A stretch of 64,000 nucleotides of DNA from positions 62,001-126,000 of the forward strand of contig NZ_JAKSYH010000136.1 in NCBI RefSeq assembly GCF_022829295.1. The letters run 5' to 3'. A program made the position numbers and the translations under genes. Shown one piece after another: positions 1 to 8,498 of the stretch (the first letter of the stretch is position 1; every line of letters starts with the position of its first letter). This DNA is from Methylobacterium sp. J-088 (lineage in GTDB: Bacteria; Pseudomonadota; Alphaproteobacteria; Rhizobiales; Beijerinckiaceae). The notes beneath the pieces were generated by a model, which was not told where the DNA came from, did no database searches, and saw only the letters and a program-made list of their open reading frames with translations.

Positions 1-907
1 CTTCCACGGTCTGGCCGTCGGGCGTCATCAGCACCGAGGTCATCAAGCCAAGCGAACCAAAGCCCTGCGCGGCCGTGTCGGACTGCACGTCGCCGTCGTA
101 ATTCTTGCAGGCCCAGACGTAGCCGCCCGACCACTTCAAGCAGGAGGCGACCATGTCGTCGATCAGGCGGTGCTCGTAGGTGATGCCGAGGGGCTTGAAC
201 TTCGCCTCGAATTCCTCCTCGTAGACCTTCTGGAACAGATCCTTGAACCGGCCGTCATAGGCCTTGAGGATGGTGTTCTTGGTCGAGAGATAGACCGGGT
301 ACTTGCGCGCCAATCCGTAGTTGAGCGAGGCCCGGGCGAAGTCGATGATCGACTGGTCGAGGTTATACATCGACATGGCGACGCCGGCGTCGGGGAACTT
401 GAAGACCTCCTTCTCGATCACCGTGCCATCATCGCCCTCGAACTTGATCGTCAGGCGGCCCTTGCCGGGCACCTTGAAGTCCGTGGCGCGGTACTGGTCG
501 CCGTAGGCATGGCGGCCGATCACGAAAGGCTGGGTCCAGCCGGGGACGAGGCGCGGCACGTTCTTGCAGATGATCGGCTCGCGGAAAATCACGCCGCCCA
601 GGATGTTGCGGATCGTGCCGTTGGGCGAGCGCCACATCTCCTTCAGGTTGAATTCCTGCACCCGCTGCTCGTCGGGGGTGATGGTGGCGCACTTCACGCC
701 GACGCCGTGGCGCTTGATCGCCTCGGCGGCATCGACGGTCACCTTGTCGCCCGTGGCGTCGCGGTGCTCGACGCCGAGATCGTAATATTCGAGATCGACG
801 TCGAGATAGGGATGGATCAGCTTGTTCTTGATCTCGGCCCAGATGATCCGGGTCATCTCGTCGCCGTCGAGCTCGACAACGGGGTTCGCTACCTTGATCT
901 TCGCCAT
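1..907 (-). CDS. icd: NADP-dependent isocitrate dehydrogenase, C-terminus cut by window edge
   Basis: This TCA-cycle enzyme oxidatively decarboxylates isocitrate to 2-oxoglutarate with reduction of NADP in the cytoplasm. About 302 N-terminal residues are visible and the frame stays open to position 1. The ATG at 907 opens [20 protein letters not shown], the conserved start of the eukaryote-like dimeric IDH class (about 400 aa). Family segments include the substrate-loop region [19 protein letters not shown], followed by [13 protein letters not shown] and [20 protein letters not shown] near the edge. It is transcribed away from the methyltransferase gene on its right. The family call is firm from the sequence; cofactor specificity is inferred from the family. 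Confidence 0.95.
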   Translation of the reverse strand, partial: MAKIKVANPVVELDGDEMTRIIWAEIKNKLIHPYLDVDLEYYDLGVEHRDATGDKVTVDAAEAIKRHGVGVKCATITPDEQRVQEFNLKEMWRSPNGTIRNILGGVIFREPIICKNVPRLVPGWTQPFVIGRHAYGDQYRATDFKVPGKGRLTIKFEGDDGTVIEKEVFKFPDAGVAMSMYNLDQSIIDFARASLNYGLARKYPVYLSTKNTILKAYDGRFKDLFQKVYEEEFEAKFKPLGITYEHRLIDDMVASCLKWSGGYVWACKNYDGDVQSDTAAQGFGSLGLMTSVLMTPDGQTVE

Positions 908-1101
908 GGACAGATGCCTTCCGCGTTGTGCCCGCCCACGGCATGCAAAGGCCGTGCGGTCGTGCGCCCGGGCGGCCCGGGCTGGAATTCGCTCCGCGAC
1001 ATAGCGCGGCCCTTCCGGCGACGGAAGGCGCGCGCTGTCATCCGGGCCGCTTCGTCACCCGGGCCTCGACGGGCGAGGGCCGGCTATGTCAGATCGCCCG
1101 C

Positions 1102-1875
1102 ATGACGAGCCGAGACGCACAGGGCGACGCCCCAGGAAAGGTCACCGAACTTCCGCCGGGGCTCGCCCCTGCGGTGATCCTGGTCGAGCCGCAACTCGCC
1201 GAGAATATCGGCATGACCGCCCGCGCCATGGCAAATTTCGGCCTGTCGGAGCTGCGCCTGGTCAATCCGAAGAACGGCTGGCCCAAGAAGGGCGTGCGCG
1301 AGGCGGCCTCGGGCGCGACGCATGTCCTCGACCGCGCGACGCTCTTCGGCAGCGTCGCCGAGGCGATTGCCGATTGCCACTACGTGCTGGCCACCACGGC
1401 GCGCGAGCGCGGGCAGATGAAGCGCGTCTTCGCGCCCGAAGAGGCGATGGGCGAGATCGTCGGCCGGGTCGGGCAGCGCACTGCGGTGATGTTCGGCCGC
1501 GAGCGGGCCGGGCTCACCAACGACGAGGTGTCGCTCGCCGACGCCATCGTGACCTTCCCGGTCTCGCCGGATTTCCCCTCGCTCAACCTCGCGCAGGCGG
1601 TACTGCTCGTCGGCTATGCGTGGCGTCAGGCGAGCGGCCGGGCGCGGCTGCCGTTTTCGGGCGAACTGCTCACCCCGCCGGCGACCCGCGAGGCCTTGCT
1701 CGCGCTGTTCGGCAGCCTGGAGGCCGCCCTCGACATGGCCGGCTTCTATCCGCCGGAAAAGCGCGACATCATCGCCCGCAACATGCGCGACATGCTCCAC
1801 CGCATGGCGCTCACCGAGCAGGACGTGCGCACCTTTCGCGGCGCCCTGCGGGCGCTGACCCGCAAGGGCGCCTGA
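1102..1875 (+). CDS. trmJ: TrmJ-type tRNA (cytidine/uridine-2'-O-)-methyltransferase
   Basis: A SPOUT-family RNA ribose methyltransferase of 257 aa, the usual length for TrmJ/TrmH relatives, which 2'-O-methylate position 32 of tRNAs. Visible family motifs are VEPQLAENIGMTARAMANFG (motif 1), the AdoMet-binding segment VMFGRERAGLTNDEVSLAD, and FPSLNLAQAVLLVGYAWR at the trefoil knot. I chose the ATG at 1102 because the homology starts just after it; the open frame runs further upstream but looks non-coding. The gene is divergent from icd across about 195 bp. Substrate position is inferred from the family. Confidence 0.9.
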   Translation: MTSRDAQGDAPGKVTELPPGLAPAVILVEPQLAENIGMTARAMANFGLSELRLVNPKNGWPKKGVREAASGATHVLDRATLFGSVAEAIADCHYVLATTARERGQMKRVFAPEEAMGEIVGRVGQRTAVMFGRERAGLTNDEVSLADAIVTFPVSPDFPSLNLAQAVLLVGYAWRQASGRARLPFSGELLTPPATREALLALFGSLEAALDMAGFYPPEKRDIIARNMRDMLHRMALTEQDVRTFRGALRALTRKGA

Positions 1876-2061
1876 CTACTCGGTGGCCAGCTTCATCTCC
1901 GGCGGTTTGCCCCCGCCGAAGCAGCGCCCAACCGCCTCCCAGAAGGCCGCCTGCTCCTCCTGCGTACAGGCGGCCAGGCGCGCCTCGACCTTGGCGCGGC
2001 CGGCCACCGCATCGGGTGTCGTGGCGACGTCCGTCTCGCTCGGGTTTCTCGCCTCGGTCAT
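1876..2061 (-). CDS. small conserved-looking protein of unknown function, 61 aa
   Basis: A short acidic, soluble protein with a C-terminal helix-like part AAFWEAVGRCFGGGKPPEMK. The ATG at 2061 is preceded by a clear GGAGG ribosome site about 8 bases upstream, which supports real translation. It converges on trmJ, with its stop immediately after the trmJ stop, and is divergent from ccmA. No signal peptide or membrane segment is visible. I do not recognise the family and assign no function. Confidence 0.65.
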   Translation of the reverse strand: MTEARNPSETDVATTPDAVAGRAKVEARLAACTQEEQAAFWEAVGRCFGGGKPPEMKLATE

Positions 2062-2164
2062 AGGCAATCCTCCGTTTCGGAACGAAAGCTCAGCTGGGCG
2101 GTGCGGTTCCGTTACGCGGCGCAATCGGGCATGGAGGGCGGTACGGGACGGGGTGGGGTATCGG

Positions 2165-2803
2165 GTGCGGCTCAGCGTGGACAATCTGGCCTGCCGCCGC
2201 TCCGGCCGCCGCATCTTTGCCAACCTGTCCTTCGCCCTCGGGCCCGGCGATGCGCTCGCGGTGACCGGGCGGAACGGGGCCGGGAAGTCGAGCCTGCTGG
2301 CCATCCTGACCGGCCGGCTGCGGCCGGACGCCGGGCAGATCGCGATCGCCGATGTCGGCGAGGCGAGCCTGCCGGAATGCCTGCACGCGGTCGGCCATCG
2401 CGATGGGCTGAAGAGTTCGCTGACCGCGGGGGAGAACCTGCTGTTCGCCCAACGTCTTCTCGGGGCACCGCGCCTCTCGGCCGGCGATGCCCTGGAGCGT
2501 CTCGGCCTCGGCCATGCGCATGATTTGCCGGTCGCCTATCTGTCGGCGGGCCAGAGGCGGAGGGTGGCGCTCGCGCGGCTTCTCGTCTGCGCCCGCCCGC
2601 TCTGGCTGCTCGATGAACCGACGGCGGCCCTCGATACGGCCTCGCAGGCGGTGCTCGCCGCGCTGATGGCGGCACACCGCGCCGAAGGCGGCCTCGTGAT
2701 CGCGGCGACACACCAAGCGCTCGGGCTCGCGGGCGCCGCCGAACTGCGCATCGAGACCGCCGCTGCGGCCCCTATGGCCGACGTGATGGAGGAATGGGCG
2801 TGA
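2165..2803 (+). CDS. ccmA: heme exporter ATP-binding protein CcmA
   Basis: ATPase of the CcmAB(CD) complex, which releases heme-loaded CcmE for cytochrome c maturation at the inner membrane. The protein is 212 aa if the GTG at 2165 is the start. It has Walker A GRNGAGKSS (residues 35-43), the signature LSAGQ (126-130) and Walker B LWLLDEP (146-152). No ATG is available in frame near the 5' end. GTG codons at 2153 and 2165 are both possible, so the start is uncertain by a few residues. It overlaps ccmB by 10 bases, indicating coupled translation. Confidence 0.9.
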   Translation: MRLSVDNLACRRSGRRIFANLSFALGPGDALAVTGRNGAGKSSLLAILTGRLRPDAGQIAIADVGEASLPECLHAVGHRDGLKSSLTAGENLLFAQRLLGAPRLSAGDALERLGLGHAHDLPVAYLSAGQRRRVALARLLVCARPLWLLDEPTAALDTASQAVLAALMAAHRAEGGLVIAATHQALGLAGAAELRIETAAAAPMADVMEEWA

Positions 2804-3468
2804 TCCGCGCGGTCCTCGCCCTCATCGCCCGCGACCTGCGCCTGTCCGGCCGCGTCGGCGGGTCCGGTGCGCTGTCGCTGGTCTTCTTCCTGATGATCGT
2901 CGCCCTGGTGCCGTTCGCCCTCGGGCCCGATCTAAACCTGCTGTCGCGGATCGGCCCGGCGATCCTGTGGCTCGCCGCGGTGCTGGCGACGCTGATCGGC
3001 CTCGACCGCCTGTTCCAGGCCGACGAGGAGGACGGCTCCCTCGATCTGATGACCGCCGCGCCGGTGCCGCTCGAGCTGGTGGTGCTCGGCAAGGTGATGG
3101 CGCACTGGCTGACCACCGGCCTGCCGCTCGCGCTGGCCGCGCCGCTCTTCGGTCTGCTGGTCGCCCTCGACGGCACCGCCATGAGCGCCACCGCCCTGAC
3201 CCTGCTCGCCGGGACGCCGGCGCTCAGCTTCATCGGCGCGGTCGGCGCGGCGCTGACGGCCTCGATCCGGCGGGGCGGGCTGATCCTGGCCGTGCTGGTG
3301 CTGCCGCTGATGATCCCGACGCTGATCTTCGGCGTCTCGGCCGCCCAGGCGGCGAGCGGGGGGACGGTGCCGTTCCTCGTGCCGCTGGCCGTGTTGGCCG
3401 CGCTGACACTGATCGCCGCCGTGGTCGGAACGCTGGCCGCGGCGGCGGCTTTGCGGTGGCCGGAGTGA
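2794..3468 (+). CDS. ccmB: heme exporter permease CcmB
   Basis: Membrane component of the Ccm system I cytochrome c maturation transporter. At 224 aa it matches the family, with about six hydrophobic segments. It also carries the typical cytoplasmic segment LDRLFQADEEDGSLDLM (around residues 70-86) and LGKVMAHWLTTGLPL. It overlaps ccmA. A ccmC gene would often follow directly, but here the sequence passes within 70 bases into a lower-GC island with genes on the other strand, so ccmC and its partners must lie elsewhere if present. Confidence 0.93.
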   Translation: MGVIRAVLALIARDLRLSGRVGGSGALSLVFFLMIVALVPFALGPDLNLLSRIGPAILWLAAVLATLIGLDRLFQADEEDGSLDLMTAAPVPLELVVLGKVMAHWLTTGLPLALAAPLFGLLVALDGTAMSATALTLLAGTPALSFIGAVGAALTASIRRGGLILAVLVLPLMIPTLIFGVSAAQAASGGTVPFLVPLAVLAALTLIAAVVGTLAAAAALRWPE

Positions 3469-3535
3469 GGCTTAATGCTTGAGCGCTATGCGCTGCCGAT
3501 GGTGTGCCGAAGACCGCGATGGCGCATGGCCGGGT

Positions 3536-3775
3536 CTAATCCATCGGGTTCTCGGCCAGTAATTTCAACAGATGGCCGTAATCGCCATCGATGTCTTCCG
3601 TCCCTCGGAAGGTCGATACCTCGACATGGTTGTCGTCAAAGCACTCGATTTCGAGGCGCAATCCACAAAGCGTTGCGTCGACCCTGACCGTATCTGGCCG
3701 ATCCCGCGCGAGCCGGAAGGAAATTTTAGCTTCCTCCAGCATCTTCAGGACATCAAAAATCGTGACGTTTTCCAT
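3536..3775 (-). CDS. hypothetical protein, 79 aa, in accessory island
   Basis: A small soluble acidic protein. It has an N-terminal helix (MENVTIFDVLKMLEEAKISF) followed by strand-rich segments, including TLCGLRLEIECFDDNHVEVS, and ends in a short helix. The layout resembles small immunity-like or DUF proteins, but I do not recognise a named family. It is the last gene of a minus-strand set (broken toxin-like gene, 234 aa gene, this gene), separated from the second by 134 bases of AT-rich DNA. Base composition is clearly below the window average. Confidence 0.55.
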   Translation of the reverse strand: MENVTIFDVLKMLEEAKISFRLARDRPDTVRVDATLCGLRLEIECFDDNHVEVSTFRGTEDIDGDYGHLLKLLAENPMD

Positions 3776-3879
3776 ATCTCAAGCTTATCGCTAAAAATTT
3801 TGATTACATATAGCCCAATCGATGTCTCATTCTTGTGTCTCAGAATCACAAAAACCGTCTGGGCAACTTGATCTAGGGC

Positions 3880-3909
3880 GGTATAGTCGCCGATTCAACC
3901 GACTATACC
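3880..3909 (-). terminator. perfect 10-bp inverted repeat just after the 234 aa gene
   Basis: Arms GGTATAGTCG (3880-3889) and CGACTATACC (3900-3909) are exact reverse complements around a 10-base loop. The repeat abuts the stop codon of the 234 aa gene (3910-3912) on the minus strand. No T-tract follows, so it may be a 3' stabilising hairpin, a weak terminator or a protein-binding palindrome. Confidence 0.5.
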
Positions 3910-4614
3910 TCAAGCGGTGCGTTCCAGCGGAAACGGCGTTGAACGCCAATAAGGCTCAAGTTTCGTGCCGCTGATGTTGGTGGCCTCCCAGTCGTGCAGC
4001 AACCGCGCCAGCGCCGCGCGGTCGCCAGCCATCAGCGGTTCGGTTAACAGACACCACTGGTCGTAGACGTAATCGCCCGAAGCATCTGAAACGGCCGTGC
4101 GCGGCACATACTTGTGCATGACGGATTGCCATTCGGCCTGCGCGGCCGGAATTTCGCCGAGGGCGACATGCATCAGGGTCTTCCAGGGCGGATACTCGGC
4201 GAAGGAATTGTTTTGATGTGAGCGAAGATGGGTTATCGTTTTCTCCAACGTGTCGAGGGAGGAGAACACAGGCAGGATCCTGGCTTCGACTTGATTGATG
4301 AAGTCGCCCGGCATGGTGGGATCATCCCATTCGAACAGCCCGGTTTGCCCCTTGGGCTTGTATTGAAGTGATCGACCTATCAGCGCATACGCTCCGCTCC
4401 GACTGATGAATGCATAGTGTCCCGGTTCGAACCGAGTATCTATCCACCAGTCGACTGTGAAATACCCTCTTTTTGGTCTGTTGTGAATGCGAATATAACG
4501 GCACCAATGATTGACGGGGAGATAAACCGTAATATTGCCGGTGACCATGATAAGGTTGTCGTGGTTTTGGAGCAGAGGTTTGGCCAGCCTCTTGATTTGT
4601 GGAGCTGAGCTCAT
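3910..4614 (-). CDS. unknown protein in immunity-gene position, 234 aa
   Basis: The protein is intact, soluble and unusually rich in tryptophan and tyrosine (NHWCRYIRIHN, FTVDWWIDTRF, YVYDQWCLL). It has no signal peptide or membrane segment. Its ATG at 4614 overlaps the TGA of the upstream toxin-like frame (ATGA), so translation would be coupled. That layout is typical of a toxin followed by its cognate immunity gene; the function is inferred from position only. GC content and codon use are lower than in the flanking housekeeping genes, suggesting transfer. It could instead be an unrelated island gene. Confidence 0.6.
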   Translation of the reverse strand: MSSAPQIKRLAKPLLQNHDNLIMVTGNITVYLPVNHWCRYIRIHNRPKRGYFTVDWWIDTRFEPGHYAFISRSGAYALIGRSLQYKPKGQTGLFEWDDPTMPGDFINQVEARILPVFSSLDTLEKTITHLRSHQNNSFAEYPPWKTLMHVALGEIPAAQAEWQSVMHKYVPRTAVSDASGDYVYDQWCLLTEPLMAGDRAALARLLHDWEATNISGTKLEPYWRSTPFPLERTA

Positions 4615-5705
4615 GTTTGTGGCTTCACTTGGATGATGATGATTCGCTTAAGGTAAGGGTAATTTCTTGTGGCGCTAGCGGCGAGTTGCATTGCCCGCGC
4701 CATCGAGATTTCCGCAATCCCGGTTTTATGATCATAGACACAAACAGTCTGCGTCGCCCTCACATTTTCCAAAAGATCCAGCCGGACGTTGCCTGGCTTG
4801 TAGGGGTTTGCCTTTCCTCCCATCGGATCGAGCAGAATTTCTGCCTTAAAATCAGGATCTTCCTGAGAATTTACGCGTCTTGCGACTCCAATATGTACCC
4901 TGTTGCCAAAATCCGTCGCGTCTCGATAATTCCCTGACGCGCGGACTGACTTCGTAACATCGTTGACGATGGCTAAGACTTCTCCGTTGCGCGGGCATGC
5001 ACCGTTGAGAGCCTGCTGATTGAGTTTTCCGACCCAGGGTGTCAGGGCCGGTTGTGCGCCAGTGGCGGGATCGAATTCGTGTGCGGTCAGGCCTAAAACC
5101 GTTCCAAACCCGTCGTCCTGAGCGGACAGGACCGCCAGCAGCGACAGCGCGAGTTCAAGCGTCCGCACGGCCTCAACAGCGGCGAGCGCACCTTCGCGAT
5201 CGCCAGCGGAACAGCCGGCAGGAAGGCTGGCTGTACGAGGGGCTCCGAAACGAGGTCTGTCGCGGTGAAGGTACTGCGCGACAGCACATCACCCGTCTGA
5301 CCGTCCAGGATCGTCTGCGTTGCCTCAGATGTCTCGAAGATCCGGCTCTCGCCATCCGGCGCCGTGACGGTGTGCTGTTCGTCGAAGGGGTGTCGCCCTG
5401 CATGGATCCGGACCGACAGGACGCGCGTCCCATCCTGCAGCGTCGTGCTCTCCGTGAGCGGGGGCGGGTCCTGGGGGGACGTCCCCTCGGGCCGATCCTC
5501 GTGGAGCGAGGCCCATTTGTCCGCCGCTGGGGCCTTGCACCCATTCGCCGCCGTTCGGTTGTCCCGATGGTGCGCGCGGCTGCGTCTCCCAACCTCGGAA
5601 TTGGAGCTCCCGCTGGAGGCGGATCAGCTTGGTCTCCAGTGCGAGGCCGGCAAGAATGTTGCGCAGAACGATCGACTCGCTGTGCGCTTGAGACTCTTCA
5701 CGCAT
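4611..5705 (-). pseudogene. toxin-like gene with rhizobial linker motif, broken by two frameshifts
   Basis: Three reading frames join into one plausible protein of about 365 aa. Frame 1 starts at ATG 5705 (MREESQAHSESIV) and carries TQPRAPSGQPNGGEWVQ (residues 41-57), which resembles the 'PAGNPDGGQW' linker seen ahead of toxin domains in Hyphomicrobiales proteins. Near 5465-5545 coding character moves +1 into a frame reading ADKWASLHEDRPEG, then RIHAGRHPFDEQHTV and DGQTGDVLSRSTFTATD. Near 5180 it shifts again (-1) into ALAAVEAVRTLELALSLL and a C-terminal domain with NVRLDLLENV and TVCVYDHKTG. The D/E...DxKTG pattern hints at a PD-(D/E)xK-like nuclease, which is an inference. One shift lies near a run of five Cs. 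Recent decay, sequencing error or programmed shifting are all possible; decay seems likeliest. Confidence 0.6.
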
Positions 5706-5822
5706 GATCGTCGTGCCCCGCCACACCGCCCTGCCGCGGCGGCATGAGAACAAAACAGCAACATAGGAAAAATGTCAAGATTTAGGGCGTGTCGCCATCG
5801 AGCAGTGTCCAACTGTTCCGCG

Positions 5823-5851
5823 TTGACGCCGGGCGACCCTCTCACTATAGA
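5823..5851 (+). promoter_or_regulatory. sigma70-type promoter of rpsT
   Basis: TTGACG (5823-5828) and TATAGA (5846-5851) are separated by exactly 17 bases, giving a near-consensus housekeeping promoter. It lies about 130 bases upstream of the rpsT start and points at it. The intervening leader would leave room for the autogenous control known for S20. Confidence 0.65.
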
Positions 5852-5982
5852 GACCGCTTCGCCGAGGGGCCGCGCTTTCGCGCGCGCTGCGTCTCGGCTA
5901 TCGCCAGACAACCTGACGCGACGACCGATTTCCGGCAGGGCCGGCCCGTCGGCATCGCCCGACGAAGAGAACGAGGACTTAG

Positions 5983-6249
5983 ATGGCCAATACCGCTTCG
6001 GCCAAGAAGATGACCCGCAAGATCGCCAAGCGCACGGCGATCAACCGCTCGCGCCGCTCGCGCATGCGCACCTTCGTCCGCAAGGTCGAGGAGGCGATCG
6101 CCACCGGCAACCAGCAGGACGCGCTCACCGCCCTCCGCGAGGCCGAGCCGGAGATGATGCGCGCTGCCCAGCACGGCATTGTCCATAAGAACAACGCCTC
6201 GCGGAAGGTCTCGCGCCTGGCCGCCCGGGTGAAGGCGCTGGCCGCCTGA
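5983..6249 (+). CDS. rpsT: 30S ribosomal protein S20
   Basis: Primary 16S rRNA-binding protein of the small subunit, 88 aa, the expected length. The lysine/arginine-rich N-terminus [20 protein letters not shown] and the segment [20 protein letters not shown] near the C-terminus are typical of S20. It has its own promoter and a strong terminator, so it is probably monocistronic. rpsT just upstream of dnaA is a common arrangement in Alphaproteobacteria. Confidence 0.97.
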   Translation: MANTASAKKMTRKIAKRTAINRSRRSRMRTFVRKVEEAIATGNQQDALTALREAEPEMMRAAQHGIVHKNNASRKVSRLAARVKALAA

Positions 6250-6274
6250 ACCACCCGCATCTTCAGACGGTTTG

Positions 6275-6304
6275 AAGCCCGGCTCCACGAGCCGGGCTTT
6301 TTTC
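6275..6304 (+). terminator. Rho-independent terminator of rpsT
   Basis: AAGCCCGGCTC and GAGCCGGGCTT pair perfectly (11 bp) around a CAC loop, and the distal arm runs into a T-tract. It sits 25 bases after the rpsT stop codon. Confidence 0.9.
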
Positions 6305-6732
6305 ATGCCTGCATCACGGCCGGCGGTCTGAAACCGATGTCGGCTGCTTGGAAAGCATTAACCCTGTTCAAGACTCGGTGACATTGCAGAGTCTCGGCGC
6401 CACGTGTAGCTTAACAAAGACTGACACCGATCAAGCAAAACGTCGCCGATTCGGGATTTCGGCGAATCAGTCCAATTTGCCAAGACTCTAGCCGGCTCGT
6501 TCCGCGTCGGGCGGAAGACTTCGAAGTGGGAATCTGCGCCATCCCCACAAGTCCCACTGTTAAAGGAACCGTAGGTAATTGTTGATAGGCTCTCTCAATC
6601 GGCAAAAGTTCCTCGCAATGGGCTTGACTCCGTTCGAGGGACTCTGTCCCGCCCGTCCTGGCGGGACTCGAAGAGCGTAAATCGTGCGTAGGCGCGGCCC
6701 GCGGGAGACCGGGGGCGGCGTCGGGAGAGCCA
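6305..6732 (+). other. rpsT-dnaA intergenic region, 428 bases
   Basis: No convincing coding frame. The GC content is visibly lower than the surroundings. A weak promoter-like pair TTGCAG (6384-6389) and TAGCTT (6407-6412), 17 bases apart, could drive dnaA with a long leader. I found no clear match to the DnaA box TTATCCACA, so I do not call an origin here. Confidence 0.45.
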
Positions 6733-8229
6733 ATGATGCGTGTCGACGGAACAGTGGCGAGCGACGACGAGGGTGGCCGCAACAGCGGCGGTACGATGGA
6801 TTACGGATCCGCCTGGGCGCGCGTGAAGCGCCGGCTGCGCGCCGAGCTCGGCGAGGATGTCTTCGCGAGCTGGTTCGCTCGTCTCGAACTGGAGGCGGTC
6901 GCCGGCGGTACGGCCCGCCTCACGGTGCCGACCCGCTTTCTCAAGAGCTGGATCGAGTCGCACTACCTCGACCGCGTGCTCGGCACCTTCAAGGCCGAGG
7001 TCGAGGAGATCGCGCGGATCGAGGTTGGCGTGCGCGGCACCGGCGCGCCGGTCCGGACGGTCACCACGGGGGCGCCCAAGGCGAATCCCGCCAGCGGCCC
7101 GCTCGCCCGGCTGCATGCGGCCGGCGCTTCGGTTCCGGTCGCCGCAGTAGCGCCGGAGCCCCGCCAAGCCGCGGAGTCCGGTGGTGACCTGAGCGGCACG
7201 CCGCTCGACGCGCGGCTGACCTTCGCGAGCTTCGTGATCGGCCGCTCCAACGCTCTGGCGCATGCCGCTGCCGAGCGGGTTGCCAACCATCAGGGGGAGG
7301 GGGCGCTCTACAACCCGCTCTACCTCCATGCCGGCGTGGGCCTCGGCAAGACGCACCTGCTGCACGGGATCGGCCATGCCGCCCGGGAGGCTGGGCGCCG
7401 GGTGATCTACCTGACCGCCGACCGGTTCATGTACGGCTTCGTCAACGCCCTGAAGACGCAGTCGGCGCTCGTCTACAAGGAGCGGCTGCGCGGCATCGAC
7501 CTGCTGATCCTCGACGATGTCCAGTTCATCCAGGGCAAGTCGATCCAGGCCGAGTTCGGCCACACGATCAACGCTCTGATCGATGCCGGCCGGCAGGTCG
7601 TGGTGGCTTCCGACCGGCCGCCGACCGAGCTGGAGGCGCTCGACGAGCGGGTCCGCTCGCGCCTCGGCGGCGGCCTCGTGGTCGAGATCACCGCCCTCGA
7701 CGAAGCCCTGCGGGTCTCGATCCTGTCGGCCCGGCTCGCCGCCGTGCGGGCCTCGCATCCGGGCTTCGATGTCTCGCCGCAGGTGGCGTCCTACGTGGCC
7801 CGGGCGATCACCGCCAACGGCCGCGACCTTGAGGGCGCGGTGAACCGCCTGCTGGCGCATGCCACGCTGACCGGCACAGCGGTGACGATGGAGACCGCCG
7901 AGAGCGCGATCCGCGATCTCGTGAAGAACCGCGAGCCGAAGCGGATCAAGATCGAGGACATCCAGAAGCTGGTGGCCTCGCGCTACAACGTCTCGCGCTC
8001 GGACATCCTGTCGGAGCGCCGTACCGCCGCCGTGGTCAAGCCGCGCCAGATCGCCATGTACCTCTCGAAGGTGCTGACCCTGCGCTCGCTGCCGGAGATC
8101 GGCCGGCGCTTCGGCGGACGCGATCACACCACGGTGCTGCACGCCGTCCGCAAGATCGAGAAGCTGATCGGCGAAGACACGGTGCTCGGCGATGAAGTCG
8201 AGCTGCTGAAGCGGATGCTGCAGGACTAG
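6733..8229 (+). CDS. dnaA: chromosomal replication initiator DnaA
   Basis: AAA+ initiator that binds DnaA boxes and melts oriC. The product is 498 aa. Domain I spans about residues 23-100, followed by a variable alanine/proline-rich linker (about 100-160). The AAA+ core has Walker A GVGLGKTH (201-208) and Walker B LLILDDVQ (257-264). The C-terminal helix-turn-helix carries the DnaA signature [15 protein letters not shown]. The ATG at 6733 has a GGGAGAG ribosome site 5-6 bases upstream. A second ATG directly follows and another lies at residue 22, so the exact start could be later. Confidence 0.95.
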   Translation: MMRVDGTVASDDEGGRNSGGTMDYGSAWARVKRRLRAELGEDVFASWFARLELEAVAGGTARLTVPTRFLKSWIESHYLDRVLGTFKAEVEEIARIEVGVRGTGAPVRTVTTGAPKANPASGPLARLHAAGASVPVAAVAPEPRQAAESGGDLSGTPLDARLTFASFVIGRSNALAHAAAERVANHQGEGALYNPLYLHAGVGLGKTHLLHGIGHAAREAGRRVIYLTADRFMYGFVNALKTQSALVYKERLRGIDLLILDDVQFIQGKSIQAEFGHTINALIDAGRQVVVASDRPPTELEALDERVRSRLGGGLVVEITALDEALRVSILSARLAAVRASHPGFDVSPQVASYVARAITANGRDLEGAVNRLLAHATLTGTAVTMETAESAIRDLVKNREPKRIKIEDIQKLVASRYNVSRSDILSERRTAAVVKPRQIAMYLSKVLTLRSLPEIGRRFGGRDHTTVLHAVRKIEKLIGEDTVLGDEVELLKRMLQD

Positions 8230-8237
8230 CTGCTCTT

Positions 8238-8272
8238 CGCTCCCCGGCCGGGTCTGTACTGGCCGGGGAGCG
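8238..8272 (+). terminator. 12-bp stem hairpin after dnaA
   Basis: CGCTCCCCGGCC (8238-8249) and GGCCGGGGAGCG (8261-8272) are perfectly complementary with an 11-base loop, 8 bases after the dnaA stop. No T-run follows, so it is a terminator or 3' end hairpin of uncertain strength. Confidence 0.55.
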
Positions 8273-8498
8273 CGACAGACGAATCCGTAGGCTCCAAGTG
8301 CGCGGCCCGCTATCGTCAAATCGGCGCGGTGCCTCGAAAAGAACCAAAACATTCCCTGCCCTGTCACGCGTCCTCCGCCGGCTCCCAACGATTGGGGCTG
8401 GCCGAGGGCGCGCCCGCCGTGGCACACTGGTGCGAACCGAGACGGCCCTGTAAGGCCGCGTCGCCGCGAGGCGAGGACCGACACCCCGGGGAGTGCTG

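Noticed and set aside
928-1101. Upstream extension of the TrmJ frame
   Set aside because: Open but Arg/Gly/Pro-rich and without similarity; the family N-terminus fits ATG 1102.
5039-5707. 222-codon plus-strand frame across the toxin-like gene
   Set aside because: Arg-rich shadow; the minus strand carries the coherent domain sequence in three pieces.
6531-6560. Possible DnaA box near 'atccccaca' upstream of dnaA
   Set aside because: Only about six of nine positions match TTATCCACA and no second copy was seen.
6595-8484. 629-codon open frame antisense to dnaA
   Set aside because: Long shadow frame produced by high GC; the plus strand encodes an unambiguous DnaA and the antisense product is low-complexity Arg/Asp/His-rich.
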